Below the pieces are notes generated by a model, which was given only the letters and a program-made list of their open reading frames with translations, ran no database searches and was not told the DNA's origin. Position numbers and translations under genes: made by a program. DNA of 16,202 bases from Spirochaetia bacterium (GTDB lineage Bacteria > Spirochaetota > Spirochaetia > PWKH01), in NCBI GenBank assembly GCA_021736545.1, contig JAIPFS010000011.1, positions 1 to 16,202 on the forward strand, written 5' to 3'. This document shows, piece after piece, positions 1-6,334 of this stretch; position 1 is the first letter of the stretch; each line of letters begins with the position of its first letter.

Positions 1-113
1 AATATTGCTACATCGCAAACATTTTTCGCATACTCACAGACAACATGAGCACTGTTTTCCTGAAACCAAACTGAATCTCTCTGATTTAAAATAAAATCTT
101 TCTGCTTTTTCAT
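1..113 (-). CDS. Unidentified protein, N-terminal 37 residues only
   Basis: An open frame starts at ATG 113-111 and runs off the left edge without a stop. The start is preceded by an AGAGG-type ribosome binding site about 6 nt upstream. The peptide begins MKKQKDFILNQRDSVWFQEN and continues with no motif I recognise and no signal peptide. It lies 41 nt downstream of the Ldh_2-type dehydrogenase gene on the same strand, so it is probably the second gene of that unit and may act in the same catabolic pathway. The function cannot be given from 37 residues. Confidence 0.6.
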   Translation of the reverse strand, partial: MKKQKDFILNQRDSVWFQENSAHVVCEYAKNVCDVAI

Positions 114-154
114 ATAGTACCTCTTATAAAATGTTTTTTAGTAATTTCCTTCAT

Positions 155-1237
155 TTAATTCAATAAATCAGCAATATGTACGTCACTTCCTAATCGACTT
201 TCAATTGAAGATAAATCCGTTATTAATTCAGCAGGTATAGGTATTCCATTATCCCTCCTGCTTTTCTCTATCTTATACTCTATTTCACCAGGAATTATTT
301 GTTCTGCCTCCGGATCTGTCATTGGAGTTGCTTTTATCATTCGAACCCACTCATGTATTCGCTTTTCATAAGTTTCCCTTGATTGAAATAAAGTGGGATC
401 GATAACTATGAACACGTGTGAAGTTTCACTAGTTTCTTCAGCATGTTTATACATACTCTTTAAATTCTGTAAAAAGGGGCCGCTCGATAAAACCCCTGTA
501 ATAATGTCAATAAAGAGAGATAGTCCAAGCCCTTTATGCATTCCGACAGGAAGGAGAATACCTGCAAAACCCTCAAAGGGATCATCAGTTGGATTCCCAT
601 TTTTATCTACTGCCCAGTTTTTCGGAATTTTTTCACCTTTTTTCTGAGCTAAGAGAATCTTCCCTCCAGAAACAGCACTCATAGAAATATCCAGTGAAAA
701 AGGATAAGGCTGACCAATTGGTGCTGCCAAAGCAATAGGATTATTCCCTGTAACAGGCAGTTTACCTCCCGGCATACCGATATTCGGCATTACATTTGTT
801 GCCGTAATACCTATTAACCCTTTTTCTGCAGCTTTTCGAGAAAAAAGTGATGCAGCACCAAAGTGATTGCTGTTTTTTACTAATACAAAACCAAGACCAA
901 AGCTTTCAGCTTTTTTTACAGCTGCTTCCATTGCTTTTTCAGCAACCACATATCCAAGCCCTTTATCCCCGTCAAGAAGAGATACGGGGCTATGCAGCTT
1001 TTTATTATTTTCAATCTCCTGTATTTCAGGTCTAGGCTTAACCGCTCCATTTAATATACGTTCCAAGTAGACGGGAGTTCGAAGAATACCATGAGAATCA
1101 ACACCCCATAAATTTGTCTTTACGGTACATTCTGCACAAATCTCAGCATCCGCATCACTCATCCCAGTCTTAGCATACAAGTTTTTACTATAAGACATTA
1201 AATTATCAGCAGTAATATAGCTTGCTTTTGTATTCAT
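155..1237 (-). CDS. Ldh_2-family malate/L-lactate-type NAD(P)-dependent dehydrogenase
   Basis: The 360-residue protein belongs to the Ldh_2 family (malate, L-lactate, sulfolactate, ureidoglycolate and 2,3-diketogulonate dehydrogenases), soluble cytosolic enzymes that interconvert 2-hydroxy and 2-oxo acids. Visible family signatures are WGVDSHG at 44-50, NSNHFGA at 122-128, TGNNPIA at 163-169 and HKGLGLSLFIDIITGVLSSG near 234-253. The length fits the family's 330-360. The ATG at 1237 has a GGGGAG site 10 nt upstream. The gene is divergent from a TRAP transporter operon, the arrangement known for E. coli yiaK next to yiaMNO, so reduction or oxidation of the imported acid is likely. The exact substrate is unknown: family members with the same motifs use quite different acids. 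A TATAAT -10 box and an operator-like motif precede it. Confidence 0.9.
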   Translation of the reverse strand: MNTKASYITADNLMSYSKNLYAKTGMSDADAEICAECTVKTNLWGVDSHGILRTPVYLERILNGAVKPRPEIQEIENNKKLHSPVSLLDGDKGLGYVVAEKAMEAAVKKAESFGLGFVLVKNSNHFGAASLFSRKAAEKGLIGITATNVMPNIGMPGGKLPVTGNNPIALAAPIGQPYPFSLDISMSAVSGGKILLAQKKGEKIPKNWAVDKNGNPTDDPFEGFAGILLPVGMHKGLGLSLFIDIITGVLSSGPFLQNLKSMYKHAEETSETSHVFIVIDPTLFQSRETYEKRIHEWVRMIKATPMTDPEAEQIIPGEIEYKIEKSRRDNGIPIPAELITDLSSIESRLGSDVHIADLLN

Positions 1238-1278
1238 AAATTAGTTACTCCCCTTTCTTACCCTTTTTACGGCTTGCA

Positions 1279-1290
1279 CAATACGTTACG
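1279..1290. promoter_or_regulatory. Putative operator overlapping the dehydrogenase transcription start
   Basis: The plus-strand sequence CAATACGTTACG shares the 8-mer AATACGTT with the site at 1592-1603 in front of dctP. It starts 4 nt downstream of the dehydrogenase -10 box, a place typical for repressor binding. Symmetry is poorer than in the other copies. Confidence 0.35.
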
Positions 1291-1294
1291 TTTT

Positions 1295-1323
1295 ATTATA
1301 AGAAAAAATTCCAGAAACCTAAA
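1295..1323 (-). promoter_or_regulatory. Probable promoter of the Ldh_2 dehydrogenase unit
   Basis: On the minus strand TATAAT (1300-1295) is a perfect -10 hexamer. The -35 position 17 nt upstream reads TTTAGG (1323-1318), which is weak and suggests activator dependence. The predicted start near 1288 falls inside the AACGTATT motif at 1279-1290. The untranslated leader would be about 50 nt. Confidence 0.5.
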
Positions 1324-1325
1324 AT

Positions 1326-1337
1326 GATTACGTAGTC
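1326..1337. promoter_or_regulatory. Putative operator, GATTACGTAGTC
   Basis: This 12-bp near-palindrome centred on CG has one mismatched pair and lies just upstream of the -35 region of the dehydrogenase promoter. It matches the sites at 1592-1603 and 5963-5974 to the pattern GAnTACGTnnTC on one strand or the other. Central-CG palindromes suit LacI-type regulators, but the family of the binding protein is not decided by the sequence. Confidence 0.4.
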
Positions 1338-1361
1338 TCTACTATAAACCAAAAAAACCAG

Positions 1362-1373
1362 GTTGTCTACAAC
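1362..1373. promoter_or_regulatory. GTTGTCTACAAC palindrome, GntR-type operator candidate
   Basis: The 12-bp sequence is symmetric except for its two central bases. The TTGTnTACAA core resembles operators of FadR/UxuR-type GntR regulators, which often control TRAP and sugar-acid operons. It lies in the divergent spacer about 200 bp upstream of the dctP promoter and 40 bp upstream of the dehydrogenase -35 region. It is a single copy, so it could be chance. Confidence 0.25.
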
Positions 1374-1532
1374 TATCTTTTAAAAAATATTACTGAAATA
1401 AAAATTTCGGAAATTTACTTCTTTATGCTTATGTAATTATTTACTTAATATATTGCTTGAATAAGAATAATAGCAAAAATATATTTTGTTATACAGTATA
1501 TTTTTATATTTTCCGTTCCATCTGATATCAGT

Positions 1533-1554
1533 TTCACATAAAATTCACATAAAA
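1533..1554 (+). repeat. Tandem 11-bp direct repeat upstream of the dctP promoter
   Basis: TTCACATAAAA occurs twice with no gap (1533-1543 and 1544-1554). An 11-bp period places both copies on the same helix face. The second copy ends 7 bp before the -35 hexamer at 1562. AraC-type activators and response regulators commonly bind such direct repeats adjoining -35, so this is a candidate activator site. Confidence 0.5.
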
Positions 1555-1561
1555 ATTCTTC

Positions 1562-1590
1562 TTGACAAATGATAAATCATCTTTTATTAA
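1562..1590 (+). promoter_or_regulatory. Promoter of the TRAP transporter operon
   Basis: A perfect TTGACA (-35, 1562-1567) is followed after 17 bp by TATTAA (-10, 1585-1590). It precedes the dctP ATG by about 40 nt of leader. It is the clearest sigma-70-type promoter in the window. Confidence 0.7.
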
Positions 1591-1591
1591 T

Positions 1592-1603
1592 GAATACGTT
1601 GTC
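1592..1603. promoter_or_regulatory. Putative operator overlapping the dctP transcription start
   Basis: GAATACGTTGTC begins one base after the -10 box and extends to the imperfect 16-bp palindrome ATGAATACGTTGTCAT (1590-1605, 6 of 8 pairs). It matches the motifs in front of the dehydrogenase and the decarboxylase-like gene. The position would block transcription initiation when occupied. Confidence 0.45.
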
Positions 1604-1636
1604 ATAATTTCTAATAAATTTTAAAAGGAGAAAAAA

Positions 1637-2644
1637 ATGAAGAAGGTTCTATTTTTAGCAATTTGTTTTACAATTTTAACTGGAATGGTCTTTGCACAGG
1701 GAAATGATGAGAATGGAGGTCCAATAACAATTAAAGCTGGACATGGACTCCCAGAAGAGACAAGCCTGGGACTTGGTTTTACAAAATTTAAAGAACTTAT
1801 AGAAGAAAGCTCAAATGGAGAAATATTAGTAGAAATTTATTCCAATGGACAGCTTGGAGGGGACAGAGAGCTTACTGAGTCCCTACAGCTTGGAAATGTT
1901 ACCATGACAGCTGTTTCAGCTACCAATTTAGCTACCTTTGCTAAAGAGTTCTTTGTACTCGATTCTTTCTTTATGTTTGATTCAAGAGAGCATGTTTATA
2001 AAGTTTTAGATGGAACTGCTGGAGATAAAATGCTTAACGCTTTAAGTTCAAAAAATATTGCTGGTTTAGGATATTGGGAAAATGGTTTCCGCCATCTAAC
2101 CAACAGCAAAAGATCAGTTCAGACTCCAGAAGATATGACTGGAATAAAAATGCGCGTCCCCGAAAATCCAGTTCAAATTGCTGCATGGAAATCAGTAAAT
2201 GCCGGTCCCACTCCAATGGCTTGGGGAGAACTATTTACTGCACTTCAGCAGAAAGTACTTGATGGCCAGGAATGTACAATGGAAAATATTGAAAAAATGA
2301 AATTTTATGAAGTACAGCCATTTATTAGTCTTACAGGACATAAATACAGCCCTTATGTAGTAATTATGAATAAAGAATTCTACGATGGCTTGTCTGAATC
2401 ACATAGAACACTTGTTGATCAGGCATTAGAAGAGACAAGTACTTACCAAAGAAACGCTGCTGAAGAATTAGAGAAAGAGGGCTTGGAAGTTGTTAGAAAG
2501 GCAGGAAATACAATAACAGAAGTTAGTCCGGAAGCAAAGGCAGAGTTCAGAAATTTAATGAGTACATCTCAAAGTCTGGTAAAAGAAAAAGCGGGCGAAG
2601 ATATGTTTACAATTTTTCTTGATGAAGTTGAAAAAAACAGATAA
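1637..2644 (+). CDS. dctP: TRAP transporter substrate-binding protein, DctP family
   Basis: This 335-residue periplasmic receptor captures an organic acid and delivers it to the DctQM membrane pair. Residues 1-20 form a Sec signal peptide (KK, then a hydrophobic core, ending VFA before Q21); there is no lipobox cysteine. Family marks include LGGDRELTESLQLG (73-86), the TNSKR segment after R152, and MRVPEN (172-177) with R173, the arginine that normally pairs with the ligand carboxylate. The stretch PTPMAWGELFTALQQ and DGQE follows. AAGGAG lies 6 nt before the start. It is the first gene of the operon, set apart from dctQ by a 97-nt spacer with a hairpin. The ligand is likely a carboxylate, perhaps the substrate or product of the adjacent Ldh_2 enzyme. 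Confidence 0.95.
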   Translation: MKKVLFLAICFTILTGMVFAQGNDENGGPITIKAGHGLPEETSLGLGFTKFKELIEESSNGEILVEIYSNGQLGGDRELTESLQLGNVTMTAVSATNLATFAKEFFVLDSFFMFDSREHVYKVLDGTAGDKMLNALSSKNIAGLGYWENGFRHLTNSKRSVQTPEDMTGIKMRVPENPVQIAAWKSVNAGPTPMAWGELFTALQQKVLDGQECTMENIEKMKFYEVQPFISLTGHKYSPYVVIMNKEFYDGLSESHRTLVDQALEETSTYQRNAAEELEKEGLEVVRKAGNTITEVSPEAKAEFRNLMSTSQSLVKEKAGEDMFTIFLDEVEKNR

Positions 2645-2680
2645 TACGTAATAATTGAAAAACCGAGTTATTTTATTGAA

Positions 2681-2706
2681 TGGGAGAAACAAGCGTGTTT
2701 CTCCCA
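2681..2706 (+). promoter_or_regulatory. Perfect 11-bp stem-loop between dctP and dctQ
   Basis: The arms TGGGAGAAACA (2681-2691) and TGTTTCTCCCA (2696-2706) enclose the tetraloop AGCG. No run of T follows, so it is unlikely to be a strong terminator. Hairpins between a binding-protein gene and its membrane-subunit genes commonly protect the upstream mRNA and keep binding protein in excess. That role is inferred. Confidence 0.6.
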
Positions 2707-2741
2707 GCTTGTGTTTTATGTAAATCAAAAGGATCATTATT

Positions 2742-3302
2742 ATGAAAAAAATTTTAACATGGCTAGATGATTACTTTGAATCAATCTTCATGGTTCCGCT
2801 TTTATTTTCCATGAGTATTATTATTGGTATACAAGTATTTATGCGCTATGTAGCGAAAAACTCATTAGCTTGGTCTGAAGAAGTTTCACGATATATGTTC
2901 ATCTATCTCATGTATTTTGGTATAAGCTACGGCGTTCGGAAAGGAAGACATATTCGAATACTTGTATTTACAAATTTATTCAGTCTACGCGTGAGAAAAA
3001 CTCTTATGCTGATTTCTGATATTCTGTTTCTAATTTTTGCAGTTATCATTACACTTCAAAGCACTGAGGTCGCTCAGCTAATTGCGAGATTAGGACAGAT
3101 AACAGCTTCAACAGAGATTTCTATGTCAGTTGTCTACTCTGCAGTGCCAATAGGCTTCACGCTTGTATCAATCAGACTCATACAGAATCTAGTTTATAAA
3201 ATACGAAACTTTTCTTCACCATTTGAAACATTTAATCATAGACCAATGCATGGAATAAAAAATACTATACCCGCCGTCGGAAACTCAGGGGAGGATAAAT
3301 AA
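2742..3302 (+). CDS. dctQ: TRAP transporter small membrane subunit, DctQ family
   Basis: The 186-residue inner-membrane protein has about four hydrophobic segments, near residues 14-35, 48-66, 85-104 and 127-148. The family signature WSEEVSRYMFIYLMYFG with the following KGRHI lies between the first and third segments. AAGGA stands 8 nt before the ATG. The stop codon shares one base with the dctM start (TAATG), which indicates translational coupling. The polar tail after about residue 150 is longer than needed for the fold and has no recognisable motif. Together with DctM it forms the sodium-driven permease. Confidence 0.93.
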   Translation: MKKILTWLDDYFESIFMVPLLFSMSIIIGIQVFMRYVAKNSLAWSEEVSRYMFIYLMYFGISYGVRKGRHIRILVFTNLFSLRVRKTLMLISDILFLIFAVIITLQSTEVAQLIARLGQITASTEISMSVVYSAVPIGFTLVSIRLIQNLVYKIRNFSSPFETFNHRPMHGIKNTIPAVGNSGEDK

Positions 3303-4585
3303 TGACATCAGTAATATTATTTGGAGGATTTATCCTATTTTCTATGTTAAGCGTCCCTATCGGCATATCCCTGGGACTTGCTGTTATGGGTACAATATTT
3401 TACAGCGGTATTGTTGATATAACTTTCTTCGCACAGGGACTAACAACAGCAATGGATTCTTTCCCCCTTATGGCTGCAGTTTTTTTTATACTAGCCGGGG
3501 ATCTCATGGGAAAAGGGGGTATTTCTAAACGACTGCTTAAGGTAGCAGACGTATTTTTTGGTCATCATACAGGAGGTTTGGCTTTAGTTACCGTTGTTGC
3601 CTGTATGTTTTTTGCGGCAATCTCCGGTACAGGATCGGCAACTGTAGCAGCTATAGGTACTATGGTTATTCCAGAAATGACTAAAAAAAACTATGATAAA
3701 GGGTTTTCGTCAGCATTAATTGCCTCATCAGGTAGTATTGGAGCTATGATTCCCCCAAGCATAACAATGGTAATTTATGGAGTAACTGCAGGAGTTTCGA
3801 TAACTGCAATATTTCTAGCTGGTATTTTACCTGGGATACTAGTCGGAATATCCCTAATGATTTATTCATATATCATCTCAAAGAAAAATGATTATAAAGG
3901 CGAGGATAAAAGATACAGCTTAAAGGAGAAACTATCAGTCATAAACGAAGCTAAATGGTCTTTATTGGTTCCGGTAATCATACTTGGAGGTATTTACGGC
4001 GGTATTTTCACCCCAACTGAAGCGGCTGCTGCAGCAGTTATTTACGGCTATATAATAGGAGTTTTTGTATACAAAGAAATTAAGCTGGTTGAACTTCCGG
4101 ATGTTATCCTTCGTTCCGGATTAATTACTGCAACGGTTCTTGTAATCATTGGAACATCGGCAGGTTTCGGCAGAATTTTAACACTTGAACGAATTCCTGA
4201 ATTAATTGCTAACTTTATTGTCGGTGTTTCAAGTAATAAATATATAATTTTTATTCTTATTAATTTATTACTCCTTGCTGTCGGAACATTCATGGAGACT
4301 TTAGCTGCTGTTATCATCTTAACACCCATCCTCCTGCCAATTGTAACAGCTTTAGGTATGAGTCCTGTACAATTTGGAATCATCATGGTTATAAATTTGG
4401 CAATTGGCTTTGTTACACCTCCTCTAGGTGCTAATCTCTTTGTCTCCTGTCAGATTTCCGGAGTTTCATTTGAAAGAATATCTCGATCAATTATTCCTTT
4501 TATATTAGTTATGGCAGCAGCTTTGATGCTGATAACATTTATTCCTGAGATCTCCATGTTTCTACCTAATTTGTTAATGAAATAG
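3302..4585 (+). CDS. dctM: TRAP transporter large membrane subunit, DctM family
   Basis: The 427-residue polytopic protein has roughly 11-12 hydrophobic segments and is the ion-coupled transport subunit of the TRAP system. Family hallmarks are FAAISGTGSATVAAIG with the following IPEM, SGSIGAMIPPS, TPTEAAAAA and FVTPPLGANLFV; these duplicated helix-break motifs form the sodium and substrate sites in known TRAP structures. The length is standard. A GGGGAGG site precedes the start, which overlaps the dctQ stop by one base. It is the last gene of the operon; a strong hairpin follows about 95 nt downstream. Confidence 0.95.
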   Translation: MTSVILFGGFILFSMLSVPIGISLGLAVMGTIFYSGIVDITFFAQGLTTAMDSFPLMAAVFFILAGDLMGKGGISKRLLKVADVFFGHHTGGLALVTVVACMFFAAISGTGSATVAAIGTMVIPEMTKKNYDKGFSSALIASSGSIGAMIPPSITMVIYGVTAGVSITAIFLAGILPGILVGISLMIYSYIISKKNDYKGEDKRYSLKEKLSVINEAKWSLLVPVIILGGIYGGIFTPTEAAAAAVIYGYIIGVFVYKEIKLVELPDVILRSGLITATVLVIIGTSAGFGRILTLERIPELIANFIVGVSSNKYIIFILINLLLLAVGTFMETLAAVIILTPILLPIVTALGMSPVQFGIIMVINLAIGFVTPPLGANLFVSCQISGVSFERISRSIIPFILVMAAALMLITFIPEISMFLPNLLMK

Positions 4586-4680
4586 AAATAATAAGCTATT
4601 GGATTCGCTGCAGTTTCAGTTTCTATCTGCTTTTGCATGAATTTACTGAATATTATTAATCAATACGTAATTGAAATTGA

Positions 4681-4707
4681 AGCCGGAAAATCAGTGATTT
4701 TCCGGCT
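4681..4707. terminator. Strong hairpin between convergent dctM and URO-D-like gene
   Basis: AGCCGGAAAAT and ATTTTCCGGCT pair perfectly around CAGTG. On the plus strand the following bases (CTTGTG) are a poor U-tract. On the minus strand the hairpin is followed by TTCAATTTCAATT, somewhat better. It probably ends transcripts from both sides, 95 nt after dctM and about 155 nt after the leftward gene. The 95 nt before it (4586-4680) hold no gene, only a TACGTA site at 4664-4669. Confidence 0.5.
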
Positions 4708-4708
4708 C

Positions 4709-4861
4709 TTGTGACTAGCCTGAGGATAGAGTTCTGTAACTGCGGCGCCGACATATCACTCTCATGATGCTCTGCATCTAGTCTCTTCGGTATTCCGCTT
4801 GGGAATCCTCGCTCTTTTGGAAGCTTTAACTGCCTTGCTGCTCGCACCATGTCATCAGGCA
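4709..4861 (-). other. GC-richer tail downstream of the URO-D-like gene, no convincing gene
   Basis: This segment is close to 50% GC, like the gene upstream of it and unlike the dctM side. A 68-codon frame begins at a GTG overlapping the stop of the preceding gene and runs through the hairpin to 4656. It resembles no family I know, its start has no ribosome binding site, and its end is encoded by the terminator arms. I regard it as non-coding 3' sequence or the remnant of a repeat or truncated gene, possibly brought in with the adjacent gene. Confidence 0.3.
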
Positions 4862-5905
4862 CTAGAGCTTATACTCATCAGCCGCTTTGAACATTGCCTT
4901 TAAGTTGGCAATCGGCACCTGATTCACAGATCCTCCCGCAGCCAGAACGCACTTATTGTTGCCGCCGAAAGACTTCAGGACCTCTACACATTTGTCGTAG
5001 GTCTCTTCCTCGGTCCATTCCTGCATCTCAAGCGGGTTCAGGCCACCAAGCAAGGTAACCTTACCACCAGTGAGCTTCAGGGCATCAGCAGGAGAGATCT
5101 CAGGAAGATACTGCCAGGCAACCATACCGGAGTCGGCAATTGCAGGAGCCACATGACGAGCAGTTGAATCGTTATGAAGCCATCGCTGGGTATTGGGAAA
5201 CTGTTCAAAAAGCCTGTGATAACCAGGAAGAATGATATCACGGTACATTTCCTCGCTCAGGAATGCTGAGAGGTCATCGGCAAGGAAAATGTGGTGCAGT
5301 GAGCCGAGTATTTTTTCCTGGGCTTTCATAAATCTAATCTGGGTCTCGATAACCACATCAAGGATTTTTGCAACTAGATCAGGTTCCATAATCGTATCAG
5401 CAGCGAAGTCGCTAATCCCCCTGATGCTCGCTCCCACGGTGAATGGACCCATAATCGGGTGAGGATTGATCCTGTAGCCCTCAGGGCAGTGATCGACCAT
5501 ATACTCCAGAGTCTTCAAGGCTTGTCCCATGTAATTGTCCCCGTAGGGGTCAGCCGGCTCCAGCCAGTCCACATCGCTGAAAGCTGCGGCTGATGCAATC
5601 TTCGGATTCGGATGCACAGAAATGAAACCGTAGTCATCGAAACGTACGATCCCTCCGAGTCCGCTGGCTTCAGCAACAGCGCCCATATCCGGTACCGGAT
5701 TACCAATACCATCGATTTTCTCCAGGGCTTCGAGCTGGCATTCAAGTGTCACTTCCGGATTATGGAAATACTGATCAAGGTCTACGCCCGTAATCGACCT
5801 GAAAAAAGGGAAAGTATAGAAGTTGAATACTGCATGACCATCTGAGCTTTTTGCAGTAATGCTCTCTTTCAAACGCCTGAAATTCCGTTCTCTTAATGTT
5901 GACAT
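4862..5905 (-). CDS. Uroporphyrinogen decarboxylase superfamily protein (not HemE)
   Basis: The 347-residue protein has the general layout of the URO-D/MtaA superfamily: a DD pair at 210-211 (LADDLSAF), EEMYRDIILPGYHRLFEQFP (218-237), and the late pattern HND, G-x-x-x-WQYLPEISP, LLGGLNP, then PIANLKAMFKAADEY. It lacks the N-terminal RQAGR motif of true HemE. It also lacks the HxC...C zinc ligands of MtaA-type methyltransferases: HND at 244-246 and GGS at 324-326 stand in their places. The reaction is therefore open. Its composition, around 55% GC in sampled lines, contrasts with AT-rich neighbours and suggests transfer. GAGAGGA lies about 13 nt before the ATG, a long spacing. A promoter with the shared operator-like motif precedes it. 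Confidence 0.8.
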   Translation of the reverse strand: MSTLRERNFRRLKESITAKSSDGHAVFNFYTFPFFRSITGVDLDQYFHNPEVTLECQLEALEKIDGIGNPVPDMGAVAEASGLGGIVRFDDYGFISVHPNPKIASAAAFSDVDWLEPADPYGDNYMGQALKTLEYMVDHCPEGYRINPHPIMGPFTVGASIRGISDFAADTIMEPDLVAKILDVVIETQIRFMKAQEKILGSLHHIFLADDLSAFLSEEMYRDIILPGYHRLFEQFPNTQRWLHNDSTARHVAPAIADSGMVAWQYLPEISPADALKLTGGKVTLLGGLNPLEMQEWTEEETYDKCVEVLKSFGGNNKCVLAAGGSVNQVPIANLKAMFKAADEYKL

Positions 5906-5962
5906 AATTACTGATTGTTCCTCTCTTTTCTTTTTATAAAAAATTTTAGTAAGAAATCAAGT

Positions 5963-5974
5963 GACTACGTATTC
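5963..5974. promoter_or_regulatory. Putative operator at the URO-D-like gene transcription start
   Basis: On the minus strand the sequence is GAATACGTAGTC, an almost perfect palindrome about CG. It combines the left half of the dctP site and the right half of the 1326-1337 site. It lies 6 nt downstream of the predicted -10 box, the same relation seen in the other two units. Confidence 0.45.
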
Positions 5975-5980
5975 GCTTTT

Positions 5981-6009
5981 ATGCTATATCATTCTTGAGC
6001 AGAAGTCAA
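5981..6009 (-). promoter_or_regulatory. Probable promoter of the URO-D-like gene
   Basis: On the minus strand TTGACT (6009-6004) is separated by 17 bp from TAGCAT (5986-5981). The -35 is good and the -10 matches four of six. Initiation near 5974 gives a leader of about 70 nt. Confidence 0.45.
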
Positions 6010-6054
6010 CAATATTATGCACTTGAGTTACCTGGCAACTTCCTAGTCATCAGA

Positions 6055-6249
6055 ATGCGGATGAATAAAATAGGCAAGTTGAATATACTCAGAGTATTTT
6101 TCTTAAGAAATGAACACAATAGACCAATAACTCTTGATGAACTTGTAAATTGATGCAGCTTAAGCAAACAGCACTTCATTCGTTCTTTAAAAAATGTTTT
6201 CCGAGAAAACTACTGAATGCATAACCTTATATGAATTGAAAAAGTAATG
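6055..6249 (+). pseudogene. Decayed AraC-family DNA-binding domain
   Basis: Reading in a single frame from 6055 gives NRPITLDELVN, stop, CSLSKQHFIRSLKNVFRENY, stop, MHNLI, stop, IEKVM. This follows the AraC/XylS double helix-turn-helix pattern (pITLeeLA..cgLSk.hFiR.FKk.FG...YI..lRIEKA) across both helices, with TGA codons at 6151, 6214 and 6232. The third stop stands where the family has the arginine of RIEKA, consistent with CGA to TGA. Only the C-terminal domain is detectable; upstream the frame has no stop back to 5965 but no recognisable homology. It runs into the terminator at 6250. It is probably a relic of a former local activator. Confidence 0.6.
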
Positions 6250-6281
6250 AAAAAAGCTGCTTGTTAACAAGCAGCTTTTTT
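6250..6281. terminator. Bidirectional intrinsic terminator downstream of rpsU
   Basis: The palindrome GCTGCTTGTTAACAAGCAGC (6256-6275) is flanked by six A on the left and six T on the right. It therefore works as a rho-independent terminator in both directions. On the minus strand it ends the recO-thpR-recJ-rpsU operon about 55 nt after the rpsU stop. Confidence 0.85.
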
Positions 6282-6334
6282 CTCCAAAGAAAATAACATG
6301 TAAAATACCTATAAGTATATAAATTATACAAATT

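Noticed and set aside
1441..1530. AT-rich stretch as a replication origin or attachment site
   Set aside because: No DnaA-box cluster, iterons or integrase-linked repeats are visible; it is simply AT-rich promoter-upstream DNA.
4048..4386. 112-codon minus-strand frame inside dctM
   Set aside because: The overlapping plus-strand frame is a complete DctM with all motifs; the antisense peptide resembles nothing and is a by-product of membrane-protein codon bias.
4862..5905. Assignment as heme-pathway HemE
   Set aside because: The conserved N-terminal arginine motif of HemE is missing and no other heme genes are near; the protein fits only the wider superfamily.
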